64,000 nt of DNA from Clostridiales bacterium. Lineage in GTDB: Bacteria; Bacillota; Clostridia; Lachnospirales; Lachnospiraceae. The stretch covers positions 62,001 through 126,000 of the forward strand of contig JAAYHD010000055.1 of assembly GCA_012735495.1 (NCBI GenBank). Reading direction: 5' to 3'. How positions within the stretch are numbered: position 1 is the stretch's first letter; each line of letters starts with the position of its first letter. Both the position numbers and the translations under genes were made by a program. The notes under the pieces are model-generated. The model was not told the DNA's origin. It did no database searches and saw only the letters and a list, made by a program, of their open reading frames with translations. Shown here one piece after another: positions 34,491 through 43,105 of this stretch.

Positions 34491-35684
34491 TTACGCATCC
34501 ATTAAAATATCCTTCTGCAAATGGAATTTTTTCAGCATGTTCAATGCATCGGCTTCACTCTCGGGATACTCTTTAATCAAAGCTTTTATGGCATTTACAG
34601 CTTCATCCTTCAGATTCTTGTTTGCCTGGATCCGTTCCCTTATCTTTTGCCTGCGGACGTTAAGCCTGTGTCTGACCTCCACCATCTCCCTGCTGTCAAG
34701 AATGGCGGACGGCTGGAAAAGCCACACCTCGGTATCCGATATATTATACTTCTCCAGCTCACTTATAAGTATGTCATTGTAGAACTCCAAAAGCTGGGTG
34801 TTGCCGGCATATCTTTTTATCTCATCTTTCATCATTACATACTGCTCCCACTGCTTTTTAAACTCCTCATAGTCATCCACCATGTACTTGCTATAGACAT
34901 ATTCAAGGTAATTGCGGTTATTTACCGATTTTATAGCCACCTTGTTGATCAGCATGATGACCTTGTTCAGCTTAAGCTGTACAATCTTGATATCATAGGC
35001 ATTTTTTCTTGACTCCATGAAAATGCACAGCACAGAGGCCATTCCCATAAGTACTGTAAGAAGGAACGGGAAGGTCATGTTTGCTTTTGTTTTCCCGGTC
35101 AGCCAGGCAAACAGGGCAAACAAGGCAATAACTACTATAAATAAGGATTTTGCCAGGCCTCTAAGGAAGGACTGCTTATATATGATTTCATCCTTTTCAT
35201 CAAGAAGAGCCTTCTTTTCCTGTTCCAGCCGCATGATATCGGCATCAATGTCTTTCTGGTACTTTTCGGCTTCCTTAAGTGAGGCCAGCTCCTTCGGAAT
35301 CTGCATTTCAAATCTTTCAAACAGCCGGTACTGCATATCCGTTATGTCGTACTTCCTGGTGCGCATGCTCTCCCTGTCCTTTTTAAGGGATATTATATGC
35401 CTTGCCGCATCCTCCATTTTCTCTCTGTGAATCTTGGGCAGCCTCTCTATTTTCTCTATATCCGAAAGGTATAAAGTCACGGCTTTGTATTCTATTTTTG
35501 CTTCCTCAATCTGACGGTTGCTTTCCGCAATTATCCCAATATTTTCCTTGATAAATTCCTTCCTGTCGGCATAAGAATACAGCCTGACCCGATTCTGGGA
35601 CTGTTTCCTTATGTATTCCTGTCCTTCGTTTTTTTCCATACTGGCTTTGCCTGACAGTTTAAAAAATCTTCCCAACCAACCCAT
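34491..35684 (-). CDS. membrane coiled-coil protein, fourth gene of the unassigned four-gene operon
   Basis: I do not recognise a named family. The protein is 397 residues from the ATG at 35684, which has AGGAGA eight bases upstream; a start ten codons earlier would overlap the previous gene. It consists of a long helical, charged coiled coil (about 35-170, AKIEYKAVTLYLSDIEKIER and similar), two adjoining membrane helices (about 180-230, SLFIVVIALFALFAWLTG and FPFLLTVLMGMASVLCIFM) and a second helical part (about 235-397). Both large parts should face the cytoplasm if the helices form a hairpin. It lies 19 bases after the TPR-like gene. A membrane platform or tether for the ATPase system upstream is a reasonable guess only. 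Confidence 0.75.
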   Translation of the reverse strand: MGWLGRFFKLSGKASMEKNEGQEYIRKQSQNRVRLYSYADRKEFIKENIGIIAESNRQIEEAKIEYKAVTLYLSDIEKIERLPKIHREKMEDAARHIISLKKDRESMRTRKYDITDMQYRLFERFEMQIPKELASLKEAEKYQKDIDADIMRLEQEKKALLDEKDEIIYKQSFLRGLAKSLFIVVIALFALFAWLTGKTKANMTFPFLLTVLMGMASVLCIFMESRKNAYDIKIVQLKLNKVIMLINKVAIKSVNNRNYLEYVYSKYMVDDYEEFKKQWEQYVMMKDEIKRYAGNTQLLEFYNDILISELEKYNISDTEVWLFQPSAILDSREMVEVRHRLNVRRQKIRERIQANKNLKDEAVNAIKALIKEYPESEADALNMLKKFHLQKDILMDA

Positions 35685-35703
35685 TTTAGTATCTCCTGTA
35701 TGA

Positions 35704-36549
35704 TTACTGCTCATGCTGTTTCATATGGCGTATTTCTCTTATCCATTTATCTATGATCTGCCTGCTTTTGGCTTTGACGGCATCATTTTCACCCAAGCCC
35801 AGCATTTCGCGAAGCTTCCTTATTTCTCCCGTTTCCCTGCTCATACCGGCGTCCCGGGACAACTGCTCCATCCGAAGCACAATTTCTTCCTTTACCGTTT
35901 CATTCAGCCGGTACTCCTCAGCCGCCGCTTCGAATTCCTCCCTGCCCTTTACAAGCCAAAGGGCGTACATATATTGCCGCAGCGTTTCATCCCTGTGGTT
36001 TCGTTCATAGGCATGACGGAACAATTCAATGGCTCTTTCCGGTTCATAGATATGTAGGGACGCAATCGCCAGGTTGTGCAGCACATCCCCATACTCCCCG
36101 GGACTCAGGTCCTTGGCTTCCTCCGAAACAAGCAGCCTGTCGTACTGTGCGGCCGCCTCGGCATACCTGCCGCCCTCCAGCAGTGAATTTGCTTTTATAA
36201 ACCACCGCTTTACGGCAGGCATCGCCCTTATCTCGTCAACGGTAAGAAGAAGGTTTTTAATTTCCTGTTCTGTATAATAATCCGCGCTGCATAAAATTAT
36301 GGCCAGTAAGGTTTTAAAATCAGCCCTCTGCCTTATGGACAGCTCAAGCTTTTCGGCCCGCACCGCAAGGCCAAGCTCCGTCCTGATCCAATCCGTCAGG
36401 GAATCTGTAAAAAGTGTTTCGTCAATGGAGTAAATATTATTATATATGTAATGGCACAGTTCTTCTATCGAATAAATCCTGTGCCCCGTAACAGGCAAAA
36501 CATATGGTCTTTCGGTCCTTTTTCCGCTGCAAAAAATTAGCTTACCCAT
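35704..36549 (-). CDS. TPR-like helical protein, third gene of the unassigned operon
   Basis: A 281-residue cytoplasmic protein with no family I can name. The first about 110 residues form a distinct domain (MGKLIFCSGKRTERPYVLPV, then HRIYSIEELCHYIYNNIYSI). The middle (about 112-215) reads like tetratricopeptide repeats (RWFIKANSLLEGGRYAEAAA; GDVLHNLAIASLHIYEPERA IELFRHAYERN). The last 60 residues are charged and helical. TPR proteins commonly recruit chaperones or partner proteins, which suits its place between the actin/Hsp70-like ATPase (17 bases upstream) and the membrane coiled-coil protein. GAGGG precedes the ATG. Confidence 0.8.
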   Translation of the reverse strand: MGKLIFCSGKRTERPYVLPVTGHRIYSIEELCHYIYNNIYSIDETLFTDSLTDWIRTELGLAVRAEKLELSIRQRADFKTLLAIILCSADYYTEQEIKNLLLTVDEIRAMPAVKRWFIKANSLLEGGRYAEAAAQYDRLLVSEEAKDLSPGEYGDVLHNLAIASLHIYEPERAIELFRHAYERNHRDETLRQYMYALWLVKGREEFEAAAEEYRLNETVKEEIVLRMEQLSRDAGMSRETGEIRKLREMLGLGENDAVKAKSRQIIDKWIREIRHMKQHEQ

Positions 36550-36566
36550 GATTTACCCTCGCTTTA

Positions 36567-37832
36567 TCATATGTTTAATATGTATTCCGCCAATACACCC
36601 GTCCCCGGATAATACTCTCCGAATCCCAGGTCCGATATGGCAACCTTAAGCTTCGTTTTATCCAAGCATGAAATGCTGATATTCAGCCTTGTCATTCTAT
36701 CGGGCCTTTCCGGCAGGTTATTAAGAGGCAGTCTTTCCCTGATTACTTCCTTGGTCATTATATTTCTGATAACCAGCTCAATATTGTCGGCATCTTCGGG
36801 TATGACATCAACACTTTCATTTACCTCATACCAGGGCATGGCCGCGTCTGCCAGCACAACCTCCCTGGTCATCCCGTCCGCGTATGCCATAAGCGCAATC
36901 GAGCTTACCGTCATTTCATCATTTATCAGGATTATATTGTCCAGGCTGCTGTCCCCGGCCAGCTCCTTTGCCGCATAGCAGGCACCGTAGCTGTACAGGC
37001 TTTGACCTACAAAGACCCTTCGTCCCGTACACAGGCTTTTTATTACATTGTCAGCCCAGCCGCCGTCAAATCCCCTGCCCGTAAAATAAAGGGTTGAAAT
37101 TATCTGCTTGTACAAAACCGTATTGGCAATTATCTCAAATGAATACTCCTTGTCCACATTCCTGTTGCTCAGCACCGAATAGTTCATGGTATCCGAGAAA
37201 TCCTTCTTCTCCAGCCCAGCAATCATCGGGTTAGCCCTTCGGTTTATGCTGATTTGGTAGTAGTTAAGCCCGTTCTGATTGAAATCAAATAATCCGACAT
37301 CATTCAGCCACAACTCCTTGGGCTGGCTCAAGGCATAGTACAGGAAGCTGCTGCCATGGCTTATTATGCTTGCCCTGTCCTTTTCAATCCCAAGCATGGA
37401 CAAAGCCTTATAGACACCTTCTACAATTACGGGATCCATGTCACACAGGGTTACAACGATCCTCGTAATCGGTTCCGTGGGAAAATAATTCTTTATAAGC
37501 GTAAGCGTTTTTCTTAAATATTTTTCCATCAGGGAGACCGCACTGTATTTCTGTCCGGATACAACAACCTCTTCTCCGTGTTTTAACTTGTGAAGAAGCC
37601 CGTCAATCAAGACTCCTTCTCCTTCCCTGGCACATTCAACGGCTTCCTTGCCGCAAACCCATGCCTTTAATTCGCTTTTCTCACAGAGAGCGGTAGGAAT
37701 GAGCGGATTATCATCGTTATCCGCAGGATATACCAGGATCGGTTCGAAAGTCTTATAGCTGTAGCAGCTTATTTGTGTGTAGTCATCACATAAATCATAG
37801 CCGACAATCAATTTTCTTGTGCTGTCCATCAT
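36567..37832 (-). CDS. actin/Hsp70-fold-like ATPase (DUF5716-like), second gene of the unassigned operon
   Basis: A 421-residue protein. The start LIVGYDLCDDYTQISCYSY resembles the phosphate-1 loop of the actin/Hsp70 fold (compare IGIDLGTTNS of DnaK). RIVVTLCDMDPVIVEGVYKA is like the domain-IB region, and GLFDFNQNGLNYYQISIN and the later FDGGWADNVIKSLCTGRRVF, ending FVGQSLYSYGACYAA, fit the second lobe. From memory it matches the family called DUF5716, found next to DUF5717 proteins in Lachnospiraceae-type clostridia; I cannot check this here. DnaK's substrate-binding domain is absent; a beta-rich tail of about 80 residues follows. It lies 21 bases after the 1191-residue gene and 17 before the TPR-like gene. 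Confidence 0.75.
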   Translation of the reverse strand: MMDSTRKLIVGYDLCDDYTQISCYSYKTFEPILVYPADNDDNPLIPTALCEKSELKAWVCGKEAVECAREGEGVLIDGLLHKLKHGEEVVVSGQKYSAVSLMEKYLRKTLTLIKNYFPTEPITRIVVTLCDMDPVIVEGVYKALSMLGIEKDRASIISHGSSFLYYALSQPKELWLNDVGLFDFNQNGLNYYQISINRRANPMIAGLEKKDFSDTMNYSVLSNRNVDKEYSFEIIANTVLYKQIISTLYFTGRGFDGGWADNVIKSLCTGRRVFVGQSLYSYGACYAAKELAGDSSLDNIILINDEMTVSSIALMAYADGMTREVVLADAAMPWYEVNESVDVIPEDADNIELVIRNIMTKEVIRERLPLNNLPERPDRMTRLNISISCLDKTKLKVAISDLGFGEYYPGTGVLAEYILNI

Positions 37833-37853
37833 GTATCTCCCTCTGCATATTAA

Positions 37854-40800
37854 TCATGATAGCGGCAGGAAACATTCCCTGATTATATATTCCTTCCCTA
37901 CATAATCCTCCATCATATCCAATAGGCCGTCGCAGCTTTCGGATTCAAGCGCCATTAACATCCTGTTGATCCGGTTGTACTTCGTATCATCCGTCATGTC
38001 ATCAGGCATGAATTTTATAACAAAGGTGTCCGAAATATTAACCCGTTCTTCCTGTTCCTCGGATATGTAATAATGCAGCTCTTCATTATAAAACAGCATA
38101 AATTCCTTCACATGGATCCCCAGGAATGTATTAGGCATAAGCTCTGTTGTATACTCTCCGCCCCCATTATTTCTGACCAGCTTGTAATGTATGAATACCT
38201 GTTTCCTGGGGTTTGTCCTGTACTCGACATAATACCTTTCCGTGATACGCTTCGGAAGCTTGATCACATTCTTATATTCCTTAAAGAAAGGCAGCACGAT
38301 TCCTTTCCTGTCCAGCCTGTCGATGTTGTATGATATGAAGTTCAAATCATTATCTGAGAATCCGGTATTTCCGGCGTTATATTTCAGCCAGGCCAGAAGG
38401 CATATGTCGTTTTCTTCGTAATTGAGCTCCCGTCTTATGATGCTGTACAGCCCGTCCGGCATGCTTTCGTCATATACCAGGTATCTGTATGCATAATAGG
38501 TTAAAAACGCCTTAACAATCAGATGGTTCGTTACCTTGCCATAATAATTGATAAATACATTGAAGTTATCAGCATGACTGCTTTCGGTAAACAGTATCTG
38601 CACCAGAAGCCTTTCCTCAAGGACGCGTGTATCCACGTCAAAATCCAGCGCGGCCTTCCATAAGGAAAGCAAATCATCCGTAGAGCCGTAATAGTAATTG
38701 ACAAGGTAATTTAGTATCTTATCATCATACTTACCCTGGGAGTAAATATAATGGCAAAGCAATACCAGCAACTCCTCTCTCCTGTCCAGGCCGGAGTAGG
38801 AAATCCAGCCGGAACACAGCTTAAGCAGCCTGTGAATGGAGATGCCGTCGGCTCCGAAATATTTAAGGGCTTCCAATGCCTTGTCATAATAGCCCCTTAT
38901 AACCATATATTCCAGGAACCTGATTCTTTGCGAGCTCTTTACTTTCGACAAATCCAGCATCAATAAGTATTTCTCAAGCAGAACCGCATCATAATTCTCA
39001 TAGTAATAATCTATAATTGTTACCAGACAGTCAACATAATACGACTCCCTAAGGCCCGGAATCTGCAGTACATGCTTCCTTAATTCTATGGATTCCCTGC
39101 TCATTACCCTGTTGACGCTGTAGTGGTCATACAGGTAAAGCAACAGCTTCGTATGACCCGTATAATCCATGTAAATCCAATTGATTTCCTCTGTCTTGAA
39201 CAAAGGCTTAAGGGTATACTCCACCGATACGGCATAACGGTTTCCGAAGGAATCTATCAGGAAAATACTTGCGCCTTCGGTGAATACCTGGATATAAGCT
39301 TTCCCGTCAACCAGGGCGGTGACTTCCTCCTGGTCCAGTTCCTTATGAACAACAGCCACGCTTGCCATGTTCGGGTTATCACAGGTTATCTCATGAGTGA
39401 ACATTACTTCAGGCAGGTACTCGGCGAACACCTTGGCATGCATAGGCATGTCCATGAACTCCTTGTACAATATCGCCAGGTTATTGCTGATATTTCCGGC
39501 CTTAAGCTGCGCGAGGGTAAAGACCTCGATTGTTTTATAGTATAAATGGTATATCTGCTCGTTTTCCTTCCGGTTCTTTACCACATTGGCATAAAGGTAT
39601 GCGCGCTTGCTGTCATTCAGTTTACTGTTGTATATGAAGTAAATAAGCAGGGGCTGGGGAAGCGGCTCCATATTGCTTTCATCGGCGCTGTACATGTAAT
39701 ACTCATACAGCTCTGTAATCTTAAGCTGGGCGTCCACCCCCAGGCTGTACCAACGGAAGTATTTCCTGTCCTTTTTAAAGCCCTTTATAAGAAGGCTGCA
39801 AATTGCCGACAGTATTTCTTCCTTTTCATAAATTTGGTAAAGCGCAGCAAGACCCCTGAAAACTATGGGGTTAAAGGTTTTCAGACGGGATACGAGGTAT
39901 GTATACTGAAGTATCAGATCCATGCTGAGGCAGTTGTTCTTTATTCCGTAATTCATTACATGAATCTCAAATTCGTTAAGCTCCCTGAGAAGATAAGGCT
40001 CATCATTATATACACATAACGCTTCATAATACAGTATCGGTGAACGGCATCCTCCGTCAAACTGCTCTTTTATGTCTGTAAGCTTGTAGCTGCGGTTCCT
40101 TTCATACCGCCTGTCGGTAAAAAGCAGGAACCATAGTATTCTCCAATCGAAAGCATTTCTTAGATAATACCTTGCGATGGTGTCCGTAACAAATTGTATG
40201 GTCTCATTATCCTTCTTATATAACGCAAGCAGGTAAAGATAGGCGCAATACTCGAAAACAGAACGCCTGCGAAGCTCCGCCTCCTTTGCCGACAGTTCGT
40301 CAAGCAGCCTGCCCGCCGTTTTTTTATCATCGGAAAGAATCGCAAGATGAATATCCATCAGATCCGCCATGGTCTTTTCTTCGGTATTTTTCATATAGGC
40401 GAACAGGGTTCTGGTATCCTGTACATATTTTCCAAGGCTTATCCGTCCGGTTCTGAAATCAAGATAGCTCCTGGTATACTCGTACCTTCTTCTCAGGCTG
40501 TTTCTTAATTCATTGCTGCCGGATACGACATCCTTGTGCTTTTTGCAGACCACTTCGACGGTCATGGTCTGGTAAACGGTTTTTATGTATATCCTGCCGT
40601 AGTTGTTTCCCGGGGTCATTTTATTAGCGTTTATAACAAATGATATCTGGTGGTTGTTGCCAATGAACCGGTCCGCCCACAGGAACTTCTGCTCAAGAGA
40701 AATAAACGGGGCATCGGTACTTACGCGGATTTCCGCATACCCCCAATGATCCTTGGTAATTATCAGCTTGTCTATTACATCCTCATCACGGATTTCATAC

Positions 40801-41429
40801 TCAAGATGTGTTTTACTTATACCAAGATTAATTCTTGATTTTTTATTGACTGCTATAAGGAATTCTTCCAATGCCTGACTGGTAGAAATGCTCTTTAAAA
40901 GATTACGGTATATGACATGGTATCTTTCTTCGTTCTTTAAAATTACCCGCTCAAACTCTTCACTGCGGAATACTTTTTTTGCTTCGGCCCAGTCCATTCT
41001 CGCCAGGTTGGCAAACTCAAACAGGTTCTTAATTTTCCCAATGGACGTATTTATATAGGGCGCTTCTACTTGAGCCGTAAAAGGTATCACCGCTTCACCA
41101 CAGTCGCTTACTATCGTGATATTGCCCTTTACAACATCAAAAGGCTTAAGATACGCGGCGTCAAACCGATATGTAACGATACATTCTTTATCTAAAAAGG
41201 CGGTCAGTCCAAGACCAAGCAATCTGTCGGATGATATGACGATTCCTTTCATGGTGCGTCCCATGCTGTTGCTGATATGGAAGCTGCCCTCGTATTGCTT
41301 TCCCGCTTCTACGAAGAAATTGATTTCATTTACGGAAATTCGAAGGAAAGGAAGCTCGTATTCGAATTCGCCCCGGGCCAACTGCTCAATCTTTTCCTTC
41401 AAACCAACCACCCCATGCATTGTAGTCAT
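37854..41429 (-). CDS. large Ig-like/helical-repeat protein (DUF5717-like), first gene of the unassigned operon
   Basis: A 1191-residue protein without signal peptide or clear membrane helix. Residues about 20-320 contain two Ig-like beta domains (YELPFLRISVNEINFFVEAG; LIITKDHWGYAEIRVSTDAP). The long remainder (about 330-1060) is tyrosine-rich alpha-helical repeat (FEYCAYLYLLALYKKDN; RIRFLEYMVIRGYYDKALEA), and a short beta segment ends it. From memory it matches DUF5717. The start is uncertain: ATG at 41429 or 41420 have no ribosome-binding site, while a TTG at about 41402 follows GGGGTGG. A TTTACA-18-TATAAC promoter-like pair lies just upstream. Repeats of this kind usually bind other proteins; the function is unknown. 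Confidence 0.75.
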   Translation of the reverse strand: MTTMHGVVGLKEKIEQLARGEFEYELPFLRISVNEINFFVEAGKQYEGSFHISNSMGRTMKGIVISSDRLLGLGLTAFLDKECIVTYRFDAAYLKPFDVVKGNITIVSDCGEAVIPFTAQVEAPYINTSIGKIKNLFEFANLARMDWAEAKKVFRSEEFERVILKNEERYHVIYRNLLKSISTSQALEEFLIAVNKKSRINLGISKTHLEYEIRDEDVIDKLIITKDHWGYAEIRVSTDAPFISLEQKFLWADRFIGNNHQISFVINANKMTPGNNYGRIYIKTVYQTMTVEVVCKKHKDVVSGSNELRNSLRRRYEYTRSYLDFRTGRISLGKYVQDTRTLFAYMKNTEEKTMADLMDIHLAILSDDKKTAGRLLDELSAKEAELRRRSVFEYCAYLYLLALYKKDNETIQFVTDTIARYYLRNAFDWRILWFLLFTDRRYERNRSYKLTDIKEQFDGGCRSPILYYEALCVYNDEPYLLRELNEFEIHVMNYGIKNNCLSMDLILQYTYLVSRLKTFNPIVFRGLAALYQIYEKEEILSAICSLLIKGFKKDRKYFRWYSLGVDAQLKITELYEYYMYSADESNMEPLPQPLLIYFIYNSKLNDSKRAYLYANVVKNRKENEQIYHLYYKTIEVFTLAQLKAGNISNNLAILYKEFMDMPMHAKVFAEYLPEVMFTHEITCDNPNMASVAVVHKELDQEEVTALVDGKAYIQVFTEGASIFLIDSFGNRYAVSVEYTLKPLFKTEEINWIYMDYTGHTKLLLYLYDHYSVNRVMSRESIELRKHVLQIPGLRESYYVDCLVTIIDYYYENYDAVLLEKYLLMLDLSKVKSSQRIRFLEYMVIRGYYDKALEALKYFGADGISIHRLLKLCSGWISYSGLDRREELLVLLCHYIYSQGKYDDKILNYLVNYYYGSTDDLLSLWKAALDFDVDTRVLEERLLVQILFTESSHADNFNVFINYYGKVTNHLIVKAFLTYYAYRYLVYDESMPDGLYSIIRRELNYEENDICLLAWLKYNAGNTGFSDNDLNFISYNIDRLDRKGIVLPFFKEYKNVIKLPKRITERYYVEYRTNPRKQVFIHYKLVRNNGGGEYTTELMPNTFLGIHVKEFMLFYNEELHYYISEEQEERVNISDTFVIKFMPDDMTDDTKYNRINRMLMALESESCDGLLDMMEDYVGKEYIIRECFLPLS

Positions 41430-41618
41430 TGCTTTTTATGTAAAAAAAGTTATAATAAAGTACAAATACACATGTAAAGATATGCAAACAGAGAAAAAAT
41501 GAGAAAAACAGGTTTGTTTGCATTAATTATAATGTATGATGAGAAAAAAATCTAGACCTACGATTAAGGCTGTTCAGTAAATATACTATTTTACTATGTA
41601 TGCCCATAGGAGGAAACC

Positions 41619-42716
41619 ATGATTAGACACAGTGATTATTTTCACGGAAGTGATTTGGAAGTAATTGAAAAGATATATGGAATTAAAAAGGAAAACATAA
41701 TAAGCTTTGCCGCAAATGTCAATCCGTTGGGCATTTCACCGAAGCTTCGCAGGACCCTTTCCGAAAGGATAGATTCCATAATGAGTTACCCGGACAGGGA
41801 TTACACTTCCCTTCGCAGGCAAATTTCCGCGTATGTCGGAGCGGACATGGAGGATATTATTGTGGGAAACGGCTCTACTGAGCTTATATCCCTGTTTATT
41901 CAAATCATGCATCCTAAAAAGGCCCTCATTGTCGGTCCCACCTACTCGGAATATGAAAGGGAGGTTTCCCTCGGGGGAGGGTGTTCCCTTTACTACAGGC
42001 TGGAAGAAGAAAACGGCTTTCAAATTGACATAAGGTCCCTGGAAAAGGAACTTAACCTGGACGTGGACCTGCTTGTGATATGCAATCCCAACAATCCGAC
42101 CTCTTCTGCCATCACCGCGGGTGACATGAGAGAGATACTGGACATATGCAAGAAAAAGGGCATATATGTCATGGTGGATGAGACCTATGTGGAGTTTGCC
42201 GAGGATTTGGAAAGCATTACATGCATTCCCCTGACAAGGTTTTATAACAATATAGTAATCCTTCGCGGCATATCAAAGTTTTTCGCCGCACCGGGACTTA
42301 GGCTTGGATACGCGGTGTGCGGCAACGCCGACCTTCTCAGGGAAATGAACCGGCGCAAGAATCCCTGGACGATTAATACGCTGGCTGCCGTGGCAGGCGA
42401 AATCATGTTCACCGACGAGGAATATATTAACAAAACCCGACAGCTTATCACCACGGAACGGAACAGGATATGCGGCATATTGAGGGAATGTCCGAACATC
42501 ATGTATTTTACGCCGGTGGCCAATTTCGTGCTGATAAAAATATTGAAGGACAATGTCACATCAATGGACTTGTTTGAGGCCGCCATAAGAAAAGGATTCC
42601 TTATAAGGGACTGCTCGACTTTTCCCTTTCTGGACAATAAATTCATCCGTTTCTGCTTCATGAACCCACAGCAGAACGACGCATTGCTTGGGGTTCTGCT
42701 GGAGCATTTAAAATAG
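41619..42716 (+). CDS. HisC/CobD-like PLP-dependent aminotransferase
   Basis: A 365-residue fold-type I PLP enzyme starting at an ATG behind AGGAGG. It opens FHGSDLEVIEKIYGIKKENI and ISFAANVNPLGISPKL, the style of CobD (threonine-phosphate decarboxylase) and HisC. The cofactor motifs are VGNGSTELISLF, VICNPNNPTSS, VMVDETYVEFAE and the lysine in LRGISKFFAAPGLRLGYAVC. Neither his nor cob genes are nearby, so I cannot separate histidinol-phosphate aminotransferase from CobD-like activity. It is divergent from the unassigned four-gene operon and followed by a small DUF2164 gene on the same strand. Confidence 0.85.
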   Translation: MIRHSDYFHGSDLEVIEKIYGIKKENIISFAANVNPLGISPKLRRTLSERIDSIMSYPDRDYTSLRRQISAYVGADMEDIIVGNGSTELISLFIQIMHPKKALIVGPTYSEYEREVSLGGGCSLYYRLEEENGFQIDIRSLEKELNLDVDLLVICNPNNPTSSAITAGDMREILDICKKKGIYVMVDETYVEFAEDLESITCIPLTRFYNNIVILRGISKFFAAPGLRLGYAVCGNADLLREMNRRKNPWTINTLAAVAGEIMFTDEEYINKTRQLITTERNRICGILRECPNIMYFTPVANFVLIKILKDNVTSMDLFEAAIRKGFLIRDCSTFPFLDNKFIRFCFMNPQQNDALLGVLLEHLK

Positions 42717-42750
42717 AAGCTTAAATATATTATGATGAGGGGATGATAAC

Positions 42751-43002
42751 ATGAACAGCGGCAGTAATCGTGCAGTCAATTTGACCAATGAGGAGAAGAA
42801 CCGGCTCATCCAGGACATAATTTATTATTTTGAGACCGAGAGGGATGAAAAGCTCGGCATTATCGGATCGGAAAAAATACTGGACTTTTTCATTGACACA
42901 TTGGGCACTGCGATATACAACAAGGCCCTGGACGACGCAAAGCTCTGGTTCAATAAGAGAATGGAGGATATGGAAGCCGATTTCTACACCCTCTACAAGT
43001 AG
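42751..43002 (+). CDS. DUF2164-family small protein
   Basis: An 83-residue acidic helical protein, 34 bases after the aminotransferase gene. The pattern LTNEEKNRLIQDIIYYFETE, RDEKLGIIGSEKILDFFIDT, LGTAIYNKALDDAKLW and the end DMEADFYTLYK match the small family DUF2164 (eRDeelGxlxaxxLLdFfxexlGxxiYNkxvxDA). No biochemical role is known for the family. Two hairpins follow: a perfect GCATTAATAA-GCT-TTATTAATGC (43015-43037) and a terminator. Confidence 0.85.
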   Translation: MNSGSNRAVNLTNEEKNRLIQDIIYYFETERDEKLGIIGSEKILDFFIDTLGTAIYNKALDDAKLWFNKRMEDMEADFYTLYK

Positions 43003-43050
43003 GCGATTATCTTTGCATTAATAAGCTTTATTAATGCTGAACGTAAAAAC

Positions 43051-43083
43051 AACCGGACAGCAGCAACGGTCTGCGGTCCGGTT
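43051..43083. terminator. bidirectional terminator between DUF2164 and putP genes
   Basis: AACCGGAC...GTCCGGTT (8-bp outer stem plus inner GCAG/CTGC) is followed by TTTTG on the plus strand and GTTTTTACG on the minus strand. It serves the convergent DUF2164 and putP genes. Confidence 0.85.
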
Positions 43084-43105
43084 TTGTATGCAGTTATGGT
43101 GTTGT

